A stretch of DNA of 64,000 bases, from positions 2,317,501 through 2,381,500 of the forward strand of contig NC_135564.1 in NCBI RefSeq assembly GCF_964340395.1. The letters are read 5' to 3'. This document shows positions 13,750 to 26,200 of this stretch, in pieces. The notes beneath the pieces are model-generated. The model had not been told where the DNA came from, ran no database searches, and was given only the letters and a program-made list of their open reading frames with translations. This DNA comes from Glandiceps talaboti (lineage: Eukaryota; Hemichordata; Enteropneusta; Spengelidae). Made by a program: the position numbers and the translations under genes. Position 1 is the stretch's first letter. Every line of letters starts with the position of its first letter.

Positions 13750-15925
13750 TAGTCTCAGGGGCCAAGCTTATTATCGCTATTTATCGCGAGAGCTTCGACA
13801 GAATATGTTGCAAGAGGGCGCCCTTTAATCAGCTCCACCCAAATATACTAGTATTTGGATACACTGATCACAAAACCTCAATTTTATATTGTTCTACAAG
13901 TACTTTTCAAATCTTTAAATCAATAAAGGCAATTTTTACACATATCAATTCTTGAGCATTTTATGTTAGAACTAATTATAACTTTTGTGAAATTCCTTGA
14001 GGCTTTGTATTGTTATTTCTCATTCATTAATTCAAAAACACAAGCTACACTTCACCCTCTTGTACACACAGGTGTCTTGTTTCTGAAATGTTTGATTTTT
14101 TTCAAGTTGTATGCATCCTTTGTTTTGTATATACCAGTATATACAATACTGCAGAACACTTTTGATTGAAACAACCTGAGAAATGAGTACACAGGACAAT
14201 AATGTTCCTCAAGTAAACATTTATTCACAATGACAAATGAAAGTTTATTTGTTTTTACTTCTCAAAATGAACATGAAAGGGGAATCTTAAAGAACTGTAT
14301 CATATCAGGCTAAACCAGAACTTTATAATGCAATGTGCAAGTAGAAAGTTAAGGTAGATTCCAGGGTTGACTGCAAGCATTACTTGACACTATTGACTTG
14401 GACAAGCAGTCTGAGAACAATGACCAACACACAATTGAATGGCCAACAGCCACAACCTGACACTTCAATACTATAATCCTAGATCATTTAATAAAACTAG
14501 CTAAACCTATCAATCCACATCACATGGGCCAGACATTTGTTTAGTTTTCATAGATCTTTCCAAAGAGGTTGAAGCCCGGGGATGGGTACCACTGAACAGA
14601 TCTGGTAGGGGTGTGTGATGATGTGATTACCCTATAGTGTGATTAAATTGTCGTAAACGCATTATCAATTTAAAGTTTATAAGTTATAGTTTCTTCTAAT
14701 TATAGAAACAACAGATGCCCTTCACAAGAAAATTACCTTGCTATGGTTGCATGTAATAATGTCTTCTTGAGATGTGAATTGCCATTCCTATCAGCACACA
14801 TGTGGATTCCAACAGAATAATGGTTTGTTTACTTTGATTGTAAACATTTAATAAATCAAATGTAACTAGGTCTAGGTTTCATCAACTCGGCATATTTTAT
14901 TTTACTATGAACTGTACCGCCAATTTAAGTGTGTACTCTACATATACACATTCTCCAGATGATTTAAGAGTAGTAACGAGTCTGAGCATCAAGCTTGGGG
15001 GGGGGGGGGGGGGGGGCTATTCAGTATATTTTGCAAAAAAAAAATTATATATGTAACTTTCTGATAAGGCAAAAGTGGCCACCATTGAAGGTAGTAATAT
15101 ATATCATCAGTGAGTAGGCACTTAATATAAACTCACGATGTCAATATTGTATATTTGTGAAAAAAAGTTTAATGTCTAAATTTTTGTAAAGATCTAAAGA
15201 AGGGTAAAGTTTGGTTTACAGTACTTCAATAATCTACTGTTCAAAATATAGACACACCTCATACATTTCCAGTGTTGTGATTTGTCAATACATGGTCATG
15301 TGATATTGATTGGTTTTTTTGGGGAGAAAAAATGGAAAAATCACATAACGGTACAATACATCTAGCTTCATACAAACTTCCTGTGACTCTTCCAATTTTT
15401 TTCAAAGAATATTTTACCTTCACTTTCATATCTTGATAATCATGGCAGTGAAAAGGAAAAAGGCAGCATATTGTAGAATATGCAGGACTTTGTCTTAAAG
15501 AGAAAGGATTGGATGTTAAATGAGAACATGTGTTGATTTCATTCATTTTCACTTATCATTAAACAGCTGAACTTTGACAAAAGTGATGTGTAGGTCTTGC
15601 AACTGAACTTCTGGTAAACATATTGTCAATTGTTTATATTGATATAGAATTACAATACCAATAGAAATGGCTACTAATATGTTGCTAGTTGCCTGACAAT
15701 GACCTACATCACTTCCAACTAAGTTTGGATTGATGCCAGCTGTGAATTCACAAGGTATACTTTCCCTTTTAGTAGAATGTACATAAATACACTAAAGACA
15801 ACAGAATTCATAAATATAACATCATCTTTTGCAATGATTACCATCTATAAATGAATACAAACGAAAACACTACAATCTTGAAACTGTCTGGAAAACATTG
15901 TACTCACTTCAACATAATGTACCTC
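13750..15925. other. No gene seen
   Basis: AT-rich intergenic-looking DNA with a G-run at 14997-15016. No splice-supported exon, RNA gene or clear transposon was recognised. Confidence 0.45.
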
Positions 15926-15929
15926 ACTC

Positions 15930-16312
15930 ACAGGGGACCCAGGAACCATGTGACAAACAAAACAAAACAAACAAATAAATAAACTATCAAATAAATGACA
16001 AATGAGCAAGCAAACGAACGACAAGTATAGGGACAAATAAAATAATTAAATAAACCAGCAAATAAACAGATACCCGTGGGGGTATACTAGATACGTTTTT
16101 TGTACCCATCACTATAAAAAAACACAGTGATGGGCACAAAAAACATATCTAGTATACCTCCATGAGTATCTGTTTATTTGCTGGTTTATTTAATTATTTT
16201 ATTTGTCCCTATACTTGTCGTTCGTTTGCTTGTTCATTTGTCATTATTTGATAGTTTATTTATTTGTTTGTTTTGTTTTGTTTTGTTTGTCACATGGTTC
16301 CTGGGTCCTGTG
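15930..16312. mobile_element. Large foldback (inverted repeat) element
   Basis: Arms 15930-16113 and 16126-16312 are inverted copies of each other, about 185 bp each, separated by a 12-bp loop at 16114-16125. Only a handful of mismatches and one indel were seen (for example 'gagcaagc' against 'gaacaagc'), so I estimate about 95% identity. Outer ends read 'cacagg...cctgtg'. No transposase and no clear target duplication. It is either a foldback/MITE-type transposon or a recent inverted duplication. The ORFs on both strands here are by-products of the repeat. Confidence 0.8.
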
Positions 16313-16319
16313 CCTCACT

Positions 16320-17240
16320 GTCCAACACAATAACCAGTCTCACAAGCCTTATAGCATTAATACATTAATACAGGGCAATGACAGATCAACATGTCTATTT
16401 TACTGATGCTGCAATGTGGCCTACAAGTTAATGATGCTAAACATACATTAATCACCACAACTTTTACTTCATACAGAAGACAAATACTAAACCAATATAA
16501 CGATTTCATCTAATTTAATTTTTTTTCTTTTTGAAAAACAAGTTTACAATTTCTCTGAAAAATATAATTTGATAACTTCTCAAAGCTTTAGAAATTACAT
16601 CTATGCTACAAATAATGTAAAAACGGCTAAATTCTCTAGTAACATATCGTTGTGATTCTTAGAGGGTTCGACACTAGAAGGTGATGTGGGGTCACCATTA
16701 AAACTGATATCAAGTAGGAATTTCCAAACATTGAACGAACATTGAATGAAAGAATTTAACTTTGATTAGAATACAATTAATTTTTATTTTTAGCCAGACT
16801 TTTTTTTAAACTTTGGAAATTTTCAAAGCCAGATCAGTATACCTAAGTAACTTTATGTGCATAGCGTCCTCAATGGACAGAATCAAAAAATAACAAATCA
16901 GTAAAGGCAATTTGAAAGAATAACTACAAGTAATAACACCACTAGCTAGTTAATTTCTGTTGAAATTGATATATAACATGATATATAGACAACTCCAAAC
17001 ATAGACAGTTGACAGAAAAACCGCAAATTCCCAACTTCTGCAGTTGAGAGAAAAACCGCAAATTCCCAACTTCTGCAGTTGAGAAACACAAATTATTTGT
17101 CAAATACAAGAAAACTGAAAGACAACAAGAAAATACAAAATCAATTTCTGTAGATTACAAACGTTATTTTCTGAAAAAAATCAAATCTGACAGATAACAT
17201 GGTAGAAAATCTTCAACTTGAAGTCTTCTCACAGTTTACA
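16320..17240. other. Presumed 3' UTR and downstream of the exonuclease-like gene
   Basis: Follows the minus-strand stop at 17243. A 37-bp tandem duplication lies at 17007-17090 ('ccgcaaattcccaacttctgcagttgaga' twice). A minus-strand AATAAA occurs at 16788-16783, about 450 bp after the stop, and may be the poly(A) signal. Nothing else recognised. Confidence 0.4.
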
Positions 17241-17242
17241 TA

Positions 17243-20200
17243 TCATTTCTTGTCAAAATACTGCTTATTATACAGAAAAATAAGTTCATCATGGTTCATA
17301 GCAACCTCACAGCTTACGTCATCTACATCACTATCTCCTAGTAATATCTGGACAGCATTGTTTTTATATGGTAGTAGATCACTAATGTCAAAATCTTCAG
17401 CTCTCCAATCATTATAAGTCTTTGTGACAGTTTGTTTCACTTTCTGTTTTCCATATGACTTGATTACATTCATATTATCATCAGGTGGTTGATTTAATGT
17501 CAACTGAGGGGTACAAGACACCCTAGTTTTGCAGTGATCTTCTGTATGGCCACTCTCAGTATATCCGAAATGAGAACCCCTGTGATGTTGGTAGTGATCT
17601 TTCTTTACTGTACAATTTACCTGGTCATTAGATTTATCTGCATATCCGCAATTTTTCTTGCATTGTTGGTAATTTTCCACATCCTTCTTTGTGGACAGAT
17701 TTGATTGTCTGCCAAAACTCTTTGTTTCTGGATGTTGATGTGTTTTCTTAACTACAAGTACTCTGTTATCACGATGATTCCTATCCATTTCTGATTCGTG
17801 AAATCTTGTTCCATATTTTCTGGTTCTCTCAAAACTGTGGTTTTCTGAAAGTTGTGATCTTGAGTGATGAGGCAGTATGTTCATATCTGGTGAAGTTCCT
17901 GAAGCGCCTTTCTCTTTGACAATATTTGAACTCTGATAACTTGACCCCTGGTAATTTGACCTCTGATGACTTGACCCCTGGTAATTTGACCTCTGATGAC
18001 TTGACCCCTGGTAATTTGACCTCTGATGACTTGACCCCTGGTAATTTGACCTCTTATGACTTGACCCCTGGTAATTTGAACTCTGATGACTTGACTCCTG
18101 GTAATTTGAACTCTGGTTACTTGGACCCTGGTAATGTGTAGTCTGGTTACCTAGCCCATGGTAACTTGGAGCCTGGTTACTCTGACCCTCATTACATAGA
18201 CCCTGGTAACTGGGACCTTGGTTACTTAGTCCCTGGTAACTGGGACTCTGGTAATTTTGATCATGGTAACTTTGACCCTGGTCACATGGAACCTGGTCCA
18301 TTGGCCCTTGATTATTTGGACCATGATTATTGTGTCTTCCAGGTTTAGTTCCTAAAGTATCCTTTTCTTTGAGAACACCAGGGTTGTGGTTATTTGGACC
18401 CTGCTCACTTGGCTGTTTGTCAGTTGGCTCTGGGACATTTGGATGCTGCTTACTTGGCTGTTTGTCGGTTGGCCCTGAGACATTTGGACCCTGCTTAGTT
18501 GGCTGATTGTCAGTTGGCCCTGGCACACGTGGACCTTGCTTACTTGGCTGTTTGCCTGTAGGCCCTGGGACACTTGGACCCTGCTTACTTGGCTGTTTGT
18601 CAGTTGGCCCTGGGACATTTGGACCCTGCTTACTTTGCTGTTTGTCAGTTGGCCCTGGGACACTTGGACCCTGCTTACTTGGCTGTTTGTCAGTTGGACC
18701 TGGGACATTTGGACCCTGCTTACTTGCCTGTTTGTCAGTTGGACCTGGGACACTTGGACCCTGCTTACTTGGCTGTTTTTCAGTTGGCCCTGGGACATTT
18801 TGACCCTGCTTACTTGCCCGTTTGTCAGTTGGACCTGGGACATTTGGACCCTGCTTACTTGCCTGTTTGTCAGTTGGACCTGGGACATTTGGACCCTGCT
18901 TACTTGCCTGTTTGTCAGTTGGACCTGGGACATTTGGACCCTGCTTACTTGCCTGTTTGTCAGTTGGACCTGGGACATTTGGACCCTGCTTACTTGGCTG
19001 TTTGTCAGTTGGCCCTGGGACATTTGGACCCTGCTTACTTGGCTGTTTGTCAGTTGGCCCAGGACCATTTGGACCCTGCTTACTTGGCTGTTTGTCAGTT
19101 GGCCCTGGGACACTTGGACCCTGCTTACTTGCCTGTTTGTAAGTTAGCCCTGGGACATTAGGACCCTGCTTACATGGCTGTTTTTCAGTTGGCCCTGGGA
19201 CATTTGGACCCTGCTTACTTGGCTGTTTGTCAGTTGGACCTGGGACACTTGGACCCTGCTTACTTGGCTGTTTGTCAGTTGGACCTGGGACACTTGAACA
19301 ATGCTTACTTGGCTGTTTGTCAGTTGGACCTGGGACATTTGGACCCTGTTTACTTGGCTGTTTGTCAGTTAGCCCTGGGACATTAGGACCCTGCTTACTT
19401 GGCTGTTTTTCAGTTGGCCCTGGGACATTTGGACCCTGCTTACTTGCCTGTTTGTCAGTTGGACCTGGGACATTTGGACCCTGCTTACTTGGCTGTTTGT
19501 CAGTTGGCCCTGGGACATTTGGACCCTGCTTACTTGCCTGTTTGTCAGTTGGACCTGGGACATTTGGACCCTGCTTACTTGGCTGTTTGTCAGCTAGCCC
19601 TGGGACATTAGGGCCCTGCTTACTTGGCTGTTTGTCAGTTGGACCTGGGACATTTGGACCCTGCTTACTTGGCTGTTTGTCAGTTGGACCTGGGACATTT
19701 GGACCCTGCTTACTTGGCTGTTTGTCAGTTGGACCTGGGACATTTGGACCCTGCTTACTTGGCTGTTTGTCAGTTGGCCCTGGGACACTTGGACCCAGCT
19801 TACTTGGCTGTTTTTCAGTTGGCCCTGGGACACTAGCATTATTTTTCCTTTCCAGTGCACTTCCTGAACTGTCTTGCCTTTTCACATCTTTATGGCAGTT
19901 ATGTCTAACTTTGGTAGAATCACTGTTGTGTCTCTCATCTTGTCCACATTTCAAAGCACATCTCTCCCTTTCAACAGTCAGCCTATGGTTACCAGGCCCC
20001 TTTGTACACCTAATATTGGTAGAATGTTGGTGTTGTCTTTCTTGATGAATTACTGCTGTGTCTTTTACACATGGATTCTGGTTATATCTGGTATTGATGT
20101 GACATTTTATAACTTTTACATCTGAAGTGTCTTTCTCTTTCCTAACATTTTGACATTTTTTTAATGGAACCTGGTCAGGTCTTGCACTAGTGCAACCATT

Positions 20201-23200
20201 GTCTTTTCTGTCAGATCTACTTTCTGAAGCAGTTTCCTCTTTCCACTCATCTAGTCCCTGAGTGTGGGTGGTATTGATACAGCTAAAGTTTTCTTTACTG
20301 TCTCTCATTTTGTGTTCACAAGGAGCAGTTTGTAATCTCTGATTTGCATTCTTTTCTTCCCTTGAATTCACAACAGTACCATGTCCATTCTGTTCAATAG
20401 ATTTCTCTGTCACATAACTTCCTTGTGTTCTTTGTGGTGTGGAATTTTCCATCACATGTTTGAACCTTTTTCCAGTTGAAACTTTTGCCAAGGATTTGTC
20501 ATTAGTTGAAGCAACATCTTTCTGTGTAACCACTTCATTCTTTACTGCTTCATCTTTAACATATTCATTTCTGGAGTTTTCAGTTTTTGTATTCTTGGAT
20601 GACAACAATGGAGTATTTCGACTACTTTCATAGTCATTTCCAGCCCATTCATTCATGTTTGTCATTCTACCATCATGAGAATACCATTTCTGTGACATGT
20701 GGTCTTGTCTTGAACATTTAACATCTTTCCTGTGCCCAGCATGATGTCTCCATTTCTCTGTCCTGAATTCTCTGCCATGACATTCTTCAGTACTGCTCTT
20801 CAAGTTAACATCAATATCTCCAGACTTTAAACATCTTTGACTATCAGGACCTTTTTTCCTCCTAATATTGTCAAATCTTTTATTATGTACTCTTTGAGTT
20901 TTGAGCCTTTCTTCCTGATGAGATGTCCTGCCGTACAATCTTTGTGTGTCATGACCCTGGTGAAATGGCCTCTCTTGATTTCTGTGTGCTTTTCTATGCC
21001 ATGGTTCGGCAGTGGTTGTGATATGTTGATTCTCTTTCAGTTCAATATCCATTGGTGATGTTGCTGATCTGTCAAACCGCTCATCCTGTCTAGACACACT
21101 GGTTCCATCTGATTTGTCAAACCTCCCATACTGTCCAGACACCCTAGCTCCATCTGATTTGTCAAACCTCCCATACTGTCCAGCCACCTTAGCTCCATCT
21201 GATTTGTTCATTATGGTTGATAGATCTCTCCTATTTTCACTTCTCCTATTCTCTGCATATTTTGACTTTCCATGTGGCTGTGTCATTCCAGCTGGGATGA
21301 GAGACCATCTCTTCCAACCAGTTGATGAATGCTTAGTGCTCATGTTTTGTTCTGAGTTAAAATCAATCCAGTTTTCTTCAAGGTGGCCATATATCTCAGT
21401 ATTCTGCTCCATCCTTTCACCAATATTTTCTTTTGTTTCTTTCTCTATCATTTTTCTGCTATTGTCTTGTTCTCTCTGTTCTATGCAGCAAATAACTCTC
21501 TCAAAGAACCCTACATCAGAATCATCATCATTTACCATATAGTTTTCCTCTAATGGTTTCCTACAGTCCAAACCATTACTATTCCTGTCAGTACTATGTC
21601 CATCAACTCCAGCACCAGCTTCATGGTCATCACCAAATTCCTTACAACCTTTCATATCTTTAACTTCACCATTCTCCTTTAAAATTCCTAATCCGTTTAT
21701 TTCACTAGTATTTTTTGCATCTTTTTTGTTTGCTTCGATTTTAAACTTTCTTCCCTGGCTAACATAATTTCTGGGACTTTTTCCTCTGTCAACTCTATTT
21801 ACAAATGTTACCATATCAGTGTGCTTCTGTTTACAATCATTACATACAGACCTTTCTTCTACCCATACTTTGCTGTCCTTGTGTTCTTTGGCCCTCTCCT
21901 TCTTTGAAAACCTGGACTTATTTCTTCCTCTCAAAGTTGTGCATTGTTTATCTGACTTTTCACCACAATCTTTGATGGAGTTCCAATCAATCTTTGATCT
22001 CAGTCTAGTATACCTCTGTACCTCATAGTCATCATCTAGTAGAGTACTACGATGTTCCATTTGAATGAGGGTAGGTGTTGGAGGTGGAGAGGGGATGATT
22101 CTATTAGGGATGCCAAGGCAATTGAGGAGAGGAAAGTCAAGTTCATTCTCTGAAGCAACAGTTGTACCAAAATCTAGACATGAATTAAACAAACGAACAA
22201 GTAGAATTAGATACAGCATAAATTTCATACAACATATTACACTAACACAAATCACAAGTTTCATGAAAACACTGCAATCACTTATGCAAATAGATGAAGT
22301 ATGCCATATTGACACTCCTGCATCATAGAGTACAGTCATAGTATTCACCAGCATAATCACAAAACTGACAAATTCTCCAAACACTTTTACCAATGAAATA
22401 ACCTCGCATGCGCCCACATGTGGTAACAGATTTGGGGTCCCTCATACAGTGTTCACACAGCTACATTCAACTACTAAAGGGCAGTAGTCGCACATACATT
22501 CAACTACAGAGCAGTATTCACACAGTTACATTCATACACCAGAGGGCGGTATTCACACAGCTACATTCAACCACCAGAGGTCATTGTTCAGCTGTTTTTC
22601 GTCTTCTTTTCTATGGTTACAGAAATGTTTGACAAGGTACCTGGTTGGTTATCAGATTTAGGTGAATGTATGTCATCAGGGCTGATAGAATGATTGGCAC
22701 TTTCAGCATCAACTTCTGCATCACTGTCATCATTTTGAATGACGGCAAGTATTGGATTGGCTTGTTCTTGCATCATGACTGGTGGGTATATCAATACAGA
22801 CACATGACGCTGTGGGAGACATGTATATAATTAAAACAGAGTACAGATATAGTATGCTGCAGAGGACATGTACACACTTAAAAAGAATACCATTTACAAA
22901 ACTGAAGGACAAAGGTGTCTTCACCATTAATATCTTTGTCGAAAATATCTATTTTTGTGGAAAATATCTATAGCCTGGGTTCAAACCTGGCAGGTGTCGG
23001 CTGGGTTCGATTAAGTTTACCACAATGTAAGTAAGAAGAATGTTGTTCAGTTTGACTCTACCATACAACACAGGTTTTCCCCAGGTATTCCAGTTTCCTC
23101 CTGCACTAACACTGAACAGTTGGAAAGTACTTGTGACCTAAGGGGTTGTCACTATGAGTCAATAGACAAGTCGTGACAAAGACCCCTTAGGTGACTCGTA

Positions 23201-26200
23201 TTTTCCTTGGCTGAATGAACAAAAATATTGGGGAATAACATATAATTCAACTTACTGGTTGAATGTTCCCTTGTTGTTGAAGTCCAATATCTTCAAAGTA
23301 CCGTGCAATCCTATTAGCAGAAGATGACTTGATCTTACATTGCTTTATTTCTTGTTTGAAATGTTCTACTGTGGTGCAATCTATGTACAGTTGTTGTAAC
23401 GATTCATATGTCAATCCATACTTCATGAACTCTTTAACTACAAACACTAACTCCACAGGATTCAGGAACGGTTCCAGTTTTTCTACATTCAAATAACAAT
23501 AAACCTGTTAATACTAATAAAAGCTGACATTGTATTCGACAAACTGATTTTGTTGCCTCCAACATCTCATTTCTGGATCTACCTACTGTCTTGAAATAAT
23601 ACTGTCACAGAGATCGGTGATTTTGGGAAAAACATTCCTGTCTGGTCAAAAATATTTAGAAATATGTTTAGATCAATCATCATGAGAAACACTCATAGTA
23701 TATAATATCACTTTGAAAATACATGATGTGGTATTGAAACACCACAATAGATATAGTAACATAAACAGACAATATATATTTGGAATATGTACACAAATTT
23801 CAGAAAGTAAATATACACTACAGCAGACGACAAGGGTAGAATTTAGAAACGGTCAAAATACGACTTAGTATAAATAAGCATGTGACACACCATGGGGAAC
23901 ACAGAATTATGTAGTACATGTACTTAGCATGAGTTCATGTAATGACGAAAGCACATTATAAAATGCTAACATATTATTTGCATGGACTTGAAGGGCTTTG
24001 AAATAGATCAGTGTTCCAAAATGAGAGGTTTACAAACTCTTTAAAAGAAAACATCTGACATAAACACTTATTAAATCATTACAATTACAATTACTGTACA
24101 ATTAAAATTAAAATTAAATTAAAATTAATCAAAACATTACCTCGTAAATGTATTTTGTTCGTTCTTCTTTCTACTTTCTCTCTGTAAAACTGAATGCTGT
24201 AAAAATAACCAACAACGGACAAGTAATATTTATTCATGTTGGATGATGAGGTTTGAAGATGAAAATACTAAAAAAATACACCAACAACAGATAAGTAATA
24301 TTTATTCATGTTAGATGGTGAGGTTTGATGATGAAAACCGTTATTTAGTGATGTAATAATAATAAATATGGACATGTTAATATATCATATTATAGTACTT
24401 TTGATGACTAAAGTACATTTCAAGAAACAATTTCCTAAATAATTAGTTGTCAATGTACCTCCAATAAACAACAAAGTTTTCAAAAATTGATAAAAAATAC
24501 ATTCTTGTGAGTAACCATAGCACCAAATTTTGGTGGGTCATAAGAATTGCTGTGTCAGTGGCATGTCAAATTGACATAGAGGGCGCTCTTGTGCACGTTT
24601 ATGTGATTCAAATACTGAACTGCATATTATGGGCTATATACCCTGTACATCAAAAGTTACTTAAATTTCAAAAAGTTTTTAAGTCATTTTCAAGGTGCTT
24701 GGCAGTCAAGTAATATCATTTTTCCTGAAATATTTGGTAAATAATTCCACCACTAGATGCAAGAGGAAACAAATGAAGTAAAATGAATGAAATCACAAAA
24801 TAATAACATACCATTCTTCTGGGGTGAAAACTGGCAACTGTGGTAGAAACTGACTAAGTGATGATTCTGTAAACAACTTAATCAGTAATCTGACATCTTC
24901 CTTGGCACTGTGTAATCCTAAACAGGGTGAATGATAAGATATAGCATCATATTCTTTCTTCACAATTGACAAATAAAAACTTTTTTTTTTTTTTAAATTG
25001 TTATTTCTGCTCAAGAAATTCTATTTTACTATCTCTACACTTTCTAGTAACTGACAGCTCAAAACATAAACTATAAGATACAACATGTTGCTCCATCCTC
25101 ACCGGCCTGCTCTATGAAAGGGGTATGAGGGTGCCCCGTCATGGCGTACATCACAGACTACTTGAAACAGAATTCATATTTTGAATGTTCTCTTGACATT
25201 CAAGACTACTGGTTACTTCAGTTGAAAACTGGACAGTCCTTATCACAGTTCAAGAAATTACAGGTAAATACTGACTTATAAAAACTTGAGAGAGTCATGC
25301 AAAAACATTCAATATTGTAAAGTGTAGAGAAATAAAAACAAAGTATTGAATAGTTTGACCACTAGGGGTGCTGTTTACCCACATACATATACACATGGTG
25401 AAGAGTACTGGTATTGGTGGGGTGAACCATTGTGATGTTTGTTTTGATAAAATGTTATTGCATATGACACATTTGGTTTCCATGGTGGTAACACTTCACA
25501 TTACTATGACTCTATAACATGAACTAGTAAGTTTTAGTTCTTTAGTTGTAGATTAGATTGCCAAAACTAGTCAGACAGTCAGACATCAGAATAACCTAAC
25601 ATTTTTACCTTCCACAAACTGTCCAGGAAACCAGTCATTCAACAATGATTCTTGTGATAATGATTTTCTAGCCGTTAATAAGGGGTGTGCCAGTATTTTC
25701 TTTTGCTGAGAAAAAAGACAATGGGGAAAAAATAGGAATTATTTTGAAGATGGGGACAGCTCTTCCTTGTATAATAAAGATGACATCTAGACCCAGGAAT
25801 AGTGAAGTGTCTCTATTGGTAAATGATATGGTAATTCAAAGTCTCTCCATCATAGACATGGTGGTCAAATCCAAAGGAAATGTAAAGGAGAAAACAAAAT
25901 GGCGGTACTCTATAACAGGTACTGATAACTTTCAGGACTTCAGTTGAAAATTTGATCTACACGAAATGGCAGCCATTTCATTCTGAATTAATTAGACTGT
26001 ACGATACATCACTGGTCTCCTCTCGCAATAAAACAAACAAGTTTGCTATCATTTCTGTCACAAAAATTGTTTTCCACTTCCAATAAATGGGAAAAAGAAG
26101 CTGCAGAATTTCATGTTGTAGTATATGGAAATACAGATAATGGAACACTTTCTGATTATATGTGTCCAGTGGTACAAATCGTATCCATGGCAACACTCAT

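Noticed and set aside
15845-16406. Two similar ORFs starting MSLYLSFVCL on opposite strands
   Set aside because: They are the two arms of the foldback read outward, not genes.
18507-20045. Long plus-strand ORFs (up to 272 codons) rich in Cys/Gly/Leu/Pro
   Set aside because: They are antisense frames of the 45-bp coding minisatellite. The unit is a multiple of three and stop-free in several frames, and there is no independent splice or domain support.
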